This document shows, one piece after another, positions 60,869-64,000 of a stretch of 64,000 nt of DNA. The notes beneath the pieces were generated by a model, which did not search any database, was not told where the DNA came from, and saw nothing but the letters and a program-made list of their open reading frames with translations. Location: positions 1 through 64,000 of the forward strand of contig JBOGBZ010000004.1 of NCBI GenBank assembly GCA_051656485.1, in the 5' to 3' direction. The translations under genes were made by a program, and so were the position numbers. How positions within the stretch are numbered: position 1 is the stretch's first letter; every line of letters begins with the position of its first letter. Origin of the DNA: JBOFDK01 sp051656485 (GTDB lineage Bacteria > Bacillota > Clostridia > Lachnospirales > Cellulosilyticaceae).

Positions 60869-61441
60869 TCACCGTCTTAATTTTCCATTATAGTTATTCA
60901 TCGCTGTATCTACATCTTTTTTTATAATCATTTCTACAGCATCACTTACATCTTTAAGCCTTGGTCCTAATACTTTCATTTCTTCGTCTGAAAATCTTCC
61001 CAGTACATGATCTGCTAGATCCCAACCCGGTGGTTTCTCACCTACACCTACTTTGACACGTGGAAATGCATCGCCCCCTAAGTGTTGGATAATGCTCTTA
61101 ATACCATTATGACCACCAGCACTACCTGTCTTACGAATACGTAACTGTCCAACTTCTAGTGTTACATCATCATATATTATAATTATATCTTTTGGTTCTA
61201 TTTTATACCATGACCTTGCAGCACTGATGGCTTCTCCACTTAAATTCATATATGTCTGTGGCTTCATAAGGACTACCTTTTCTCCAGCGATTGTGCCTTC
61301 ACCTATTTCTGCCTTAAATTTATTTTTATTGATACTTATATTATAGTATTCAGCTATGCTATCAACGACTTCAAAGCCGATATTATGCCTTGTGGCTGCA
61401 TACTTCATTCCTGGATTTCCTAAGCCTACAACTAACTTCAT
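60869..61441 (-). CDS. pth: Peptidyl-tRNA hydrolase
   Basis: Recycles peptidyl-tRNA. VGLGNPGMKYAATRHNIGFEVVD (catalytic His20 in RHNIGF), KPQTYMNLSGEA and GSAGGHNGIKSII are intact in 190 residues. AAGGAG precedes the ATG; it is linked to mfd with a 4-bp gap. Confidence 0.97.
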   Translation of the reverse strand: MKLVVGLGNPGMKYAATRHNIGFEVVDSIAEYYNISINKNKFKAEIGEGTIAGEKVVLMKPQTYMNLSGEAISAARSWYKIEPKDIIIIYDDVTLEVGQLRIRKTGSAGGHNGIKSIIQHLGGDAFPRVKVGVGEKPPGWDLADHVLGRFSDEEMKVLGPRLKDVSDAVEMIIKKDVDTAMNNYNGKLRR

Positions 61442-61502
61442 TGTTGTCTCCTTTGTATGTTCATTTTTACTTCTTTTTCATTATACTATATTTTTTCCCC
61501 AT

Positions 61503-61538
61503 ACAAAAAGGGTTTAGACATAGCTAAACCCTTTTTGT
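61503..61538 (-). terminator. Terminator after prs
   Basis: Perfect 14-bp stem ACAAAAAGGGTTTA/TAAACCCTTTTTGT with an 8-base loop, 10 bases past the prs stop. Confidence 0.9.
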
Positions 61539-61548
61539 ACTTTATTTA

Positions 61549-62505
61549 TTAATCAAATAATTTAGAAACTGATAAATCTTCATGTATACGACGAATAGCA
61601 TCTCCAAAGATAGGAGCTACTGAAATTTCTTTGATCTTACTAATTTTCTTGTCTTCTGGAATAGCAATTGTATTAAGGATTACTAATTCTTCAATGGCTG
61701 ATGCTTCGATACGCGCCATAGCTGGGCCTGATAAAACACCGTGTGTACAACATGCATACACAGCTGTCGCGCCTCTTTCTCTAAGGGCATTCGCTGCATT
61801 ACAGATTGTTCCTGCTGTATCAATCATATCATCAATTAAGATAACACGTTTACCATTTACATCACCAATGATGTTCATAATTTCAGAAACGTTAGCTTTT
61901 GGTCTTCTCTTATCGATAATCGCTAGAGGTATATCAAGTTTTGTTGCGAAAGATCTTACACGACCTACGCTACCAAGGTCTGGTGATACTGCAACGACAT
62001 CTTCTGTTTGACCTGCGAATTTTTCTGTGTAGTATTTTGTAAGTAATGGCATACCTACTAAATGATCTAATGGAATATTGAAGAACCCTTGAATTTGTGC
62101 ACAGTGTAAATCCATTGTTAAAACACGGTTTGCACCTGCTGTTTCAAGAATATCTGCTACAAGTTTAGAGCTGATTGGATCTCTGGCTCTTGTCTTTCTA
62201 TCTTGTCTTGCATAACCATAGTATGGGATAACTGCTGTGATACGGCCTGCTGAAGCACGCTTCATCGCATCAATCATAATAAGTAATTCCATAAGATGCT
62301 CATTTGCTGGTGTTGATGTTGGTTGAATAATGTAAACATCGGTACCACGTACTTTTTCATCAATTTTAACAGATACCTCTGCATCGCTAAAACGAAGTAT
62401 TTCTGATTTTCCAAGATTGATGTCTAAGCATCTTGCTATTTCCTTAGCTAACTCAGGGTGTGCATTTCCAGTGAACACTTTAATATCAGTGTAATTTCTA
62501 ATCAT
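61549..62505 (-). CDS. prs: Ribose-phosphate pyrophosphokinase
   Basis: Makes PRPP from ribose-5-phosphate and ATP. VFTGNAHPELAKEIA at the start, the ATP/metal region DLHCAQIQGFFNIPLDHL and the ribose-phosphate loop VILIDDMIDTAGT are intact; 318 residues. AAGGAGG precedes the ATG. Follows glmU in the conserved order. Confidence 0.97.
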   Translation of the reverse strand: MIRNYTDIKVFTGNAHPELAKEIARCLDINLGKSEILRFSDAEVSVKIDEKVRGTDVYIIQPTSTPANEHLMELLIMIDAMKRASAGRITAVIPYYGYARQDRKTRARDPISSKLVADILETAGANRVLTMDLHCAQIQGFFNIPLDHLVGMPLLTKYYTEKFAGQTEDVVAVSPDLGSVGRVRSFATKLDIPLAIIDKRRPKANVSEIMNIIGDVNGKRVILIDDMIDTAGTICNAANALRERGATAVYACCTHGVLSGPAMARIEASAIEELVILNTIAIPEDKKISKIKEISVAPIFGDAIRRIHEDLSVSKLFD

Positions 62506-62634
62506 TTGATTAAGTCCTCCTTAAAATATATACGTCCAACAAGTCGACACCATTATATCTCATTTGATAGAGACATTGCAACTTTTATGCTGATTTTTAT
62601 ACACTTTTAGCAAAGTAATTTGGTATTTTTCGCT

Positions 62635-63999
62635 TTATTTTGACTGTTTTTTTGCTACCCAGCCTTCTTTATTCTCTTGTTTTGCTCTTGCAATACCAAG
62701 ACTTTCTTTTGGTACGTCTTTCGTAATAGTCGATCCAGCTGCTGTATAAGCACCTTCTTCAACCACTACTGGTGATACAAGATTTGTGTTGCATCCGATA
62801 AACGCATTATCTTTAACGATGGTCTTGTGTTTCTTCTTACCATCGTAATTCACAACGACTGTTCCACATCCGAAGTTAACGTGACTTCCTACTTCTGCAT
62901 CACCGATATATGTCAGATGAGATACCTTCGTGCCTTCACCAATAGAAGCATTCTTAATTTCTACAAAATCACCTATTTTTACGTTAGCACCAATACGGCT
63001 ATTTGGTCGAAGATAAGCGAATGGTCCTATGTGTGCACCTTCACTTACTTCACTTTCTGTGATAACGCTTGATTCAATATGCACACCGTTGCCAATGCTA
63101 CTATTTTTTATCTTTGTATTGTATCCAATAAAGCATTCATCGCCAATACTTCCTGTACCTTGAATGACACATCCTGGTTCGATAATTGTATCTTGGCCAA
63201 TCTGAATACTTGGATCAATGTAAGTATTCTCTGGATCGATAAGTGTTACCCCATTATCCATATGTTTTTTATTGATACGTCTCTTCATAATAGCTGTTAC
63301 TTCTGCAAGTTGTTCTCTTGAATTCACACCTAATATATCATCTGGTGTCGTAATAGCAATAGCGTCTACATTATGTCCTGCTTCTAGTAAAATCTCTATA
63401 GTATCTGTTAAGTAATATTCTTGTTGATTGTTGGTATTTGTAATTTTAGATAAAGCATACTTTAAAAGTGGTGCTTCAAAAACATACATACCCCCATTGA
63501 TTTCTTTGATAAGCTTTTCGTCATCTGTTGCATCTTTTTGCTCTACGATTTTTACGAATTGCTTACTTTCATCTCTCACAATACGGCCATATCCATGTGG
63601 TGTATCTACAAGTGCTGAAAGTACTGTCGCTGCATTACGTTTTTTGCGATGGAATGCGAGCATTTTTTCGATGGTTTCACCTGTAATAAGTGGTGTATCT
63701 CCGTATAAAATAATAACTTCGCCTTCATCACCGATAAAGTCTATGGCTTGCATAACTGCATGGCCTGTTCCTAATTGCTCAGCTTGTAATGCATAGCTGA
63801 CACCTTCTCCAATTGCCTCTTTTACTTCTTCCGCTTTATGCCCAACAATCATGCATACGCTTGTTGCCCCTGCATATTTTGCCGCTTCAATTGGATAATA
63901 TACTAAAGGTTTCCCAAATACTTGATGTAATACCTTTGATGTCTTAGACTTCATACGTGTGCCTTGCCCAGCTGCTAATATAATTGCCTTTGTTTTCAT
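62635..63999 (-). CDS. glmU: Bifunctional GlmU: GlcN-1-P acetyltransferase / GlcNAc-1-P uridyltransferase
   Basis: Makes UDP-GlcNAc for cell wall. The N-terminal uridyltransferase (LAAGQGTRMKSKTSKVLHQV, about 8-27) spans roughly 1-230. The C-terminal left-handed beta-helix of hexapeptide repeats (about 255-450) is the acetyltransferase, with GPFAYLRPNSRIG, GDFVEIKNA and the active-site KVSHLTYIGDAEVG. It is complete at 454 residues, with the ATG one base from the window end; its promoter is outside. Confidence 0.97.
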   Translation of the reverse strand: MKTKAIILAAGQGTRMKSKTSKVLHQVFGKPLVYYPIEAAKYAGATSVCMIVGHKAEEVKEAIGEGVSYALQAEQLGTGHAVMQAIDFIGDEGEVIILYGDTPLITGETIEKMLAFHRKKRNAATVLSALVDTPHGYGRIVRDESKQFVKIVEQKDATDDEKLIKEINGGMYVFEAPLLKYALSKITNTNNQQEYYLTDTIEILLEAGHNVDAIAITTPDDILGVNSREQLAEVTAIMKRRINKKHMDNGVTLIDPENTYIDPSIQIGQDTIIEPGCVIQGTGSIGDECFIGYNTKIKNSSIGNGVHIESSVITESEVSEGAHIGPFAYLRPNSRIGANVKIGDFVEIKNASIGEGTKVSHLTYIGDAEVGSHVNFGCGTVVVNYDGKKKHKTIVKDNAFIGCNTNLVSPVVVEEGAYTAAGSTITKDVPKESLGIARAKQENKEGWVAKKQSK

Positions 64000-64000
64000 T

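Overview
The window reads as chromosome of a low-GC, spore-forming anaerobic Firmicute (class Clostridia, probably a Lachnospirales/Cellulosilyticum-like lineage; the genus is inference). The sporulation genes spoIIE, spoVT, yabP and yabQ, the anaerobic sulfite reductase AsrABC, Gram-positive Shine-Dalgarno sites, frequent TTG/GTG starts and three copper-amine-oxidase-type stalk-domain surface proteins all point that way.

Layout. 1-450: 3' part of a transposase gene cut by the window edge. 776-3232: response regulator plus ABC-2 transporter operon with no visible sensor kinase. 3316-4245: monoacylglycerol-lipase-like hydrolase. 4382-11698: a tightly overlapping operon hemA-hemC-cobA/hemD-hemB-hemL-precorrin-2 dehydrogenase-cbiK, which takes glutamyl-tRNA to siroheme. 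11912-14800: asrABC, the siroheme enzyme that would use it. 15319-17945: divergent YeiH-type exporter, a small membrane protein and a convergent LysR regulator. The asrA-yeiH gap holds a perfect 43-bp palindrome built of two identical 8-5-8 dyads. Together this is a self-contained sulfite-reduction module.

18052-29591: pyruvate kinase, a TerB/J-domain protein, a MATE exporter, a lipoprotein, a GHL10 glycosidase with SH3 and stalk domains, an EEP-family hydrolase, an Rpn nuclease and a stalk-domain secreted protein. The gene-poor stretches between 26.4 and 28.5 kb hold two decayed genes (an excisionase-like HTH remnant and a frameshifted fragment) and a possible small RNA.

29919-44944 and 52725-63999 are two halves of the conserved Firmicute locus. 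In minus-strand transcription order they run glmU-prs-pth-mfd-prsA-spoVT-mazG-hup-rqcP-yabP-yabQ-divIC, then spoIIE-tilS-hpt-ftsH-thioesterase-birA-coaX-dusB-greA-lysS. Between the halves (about 45.0-52.7 kb) sits a block with mostly plus-strand genes: a PpiC-type isomerase, a methionine T-box with metNIQ, a stalk-domain protein, two tRNAs, an unknown protein, a MATE exporter and a VanY-like carboxypeptidase. Promoter-like sequences match the expected regulation of spoIIE (sigma-A hexamers 21 bp apart with a Spo0A-box-like site) and spoVT (sigma-G-type).

All calls are by reading sequence and family knowledge; no database search was run.
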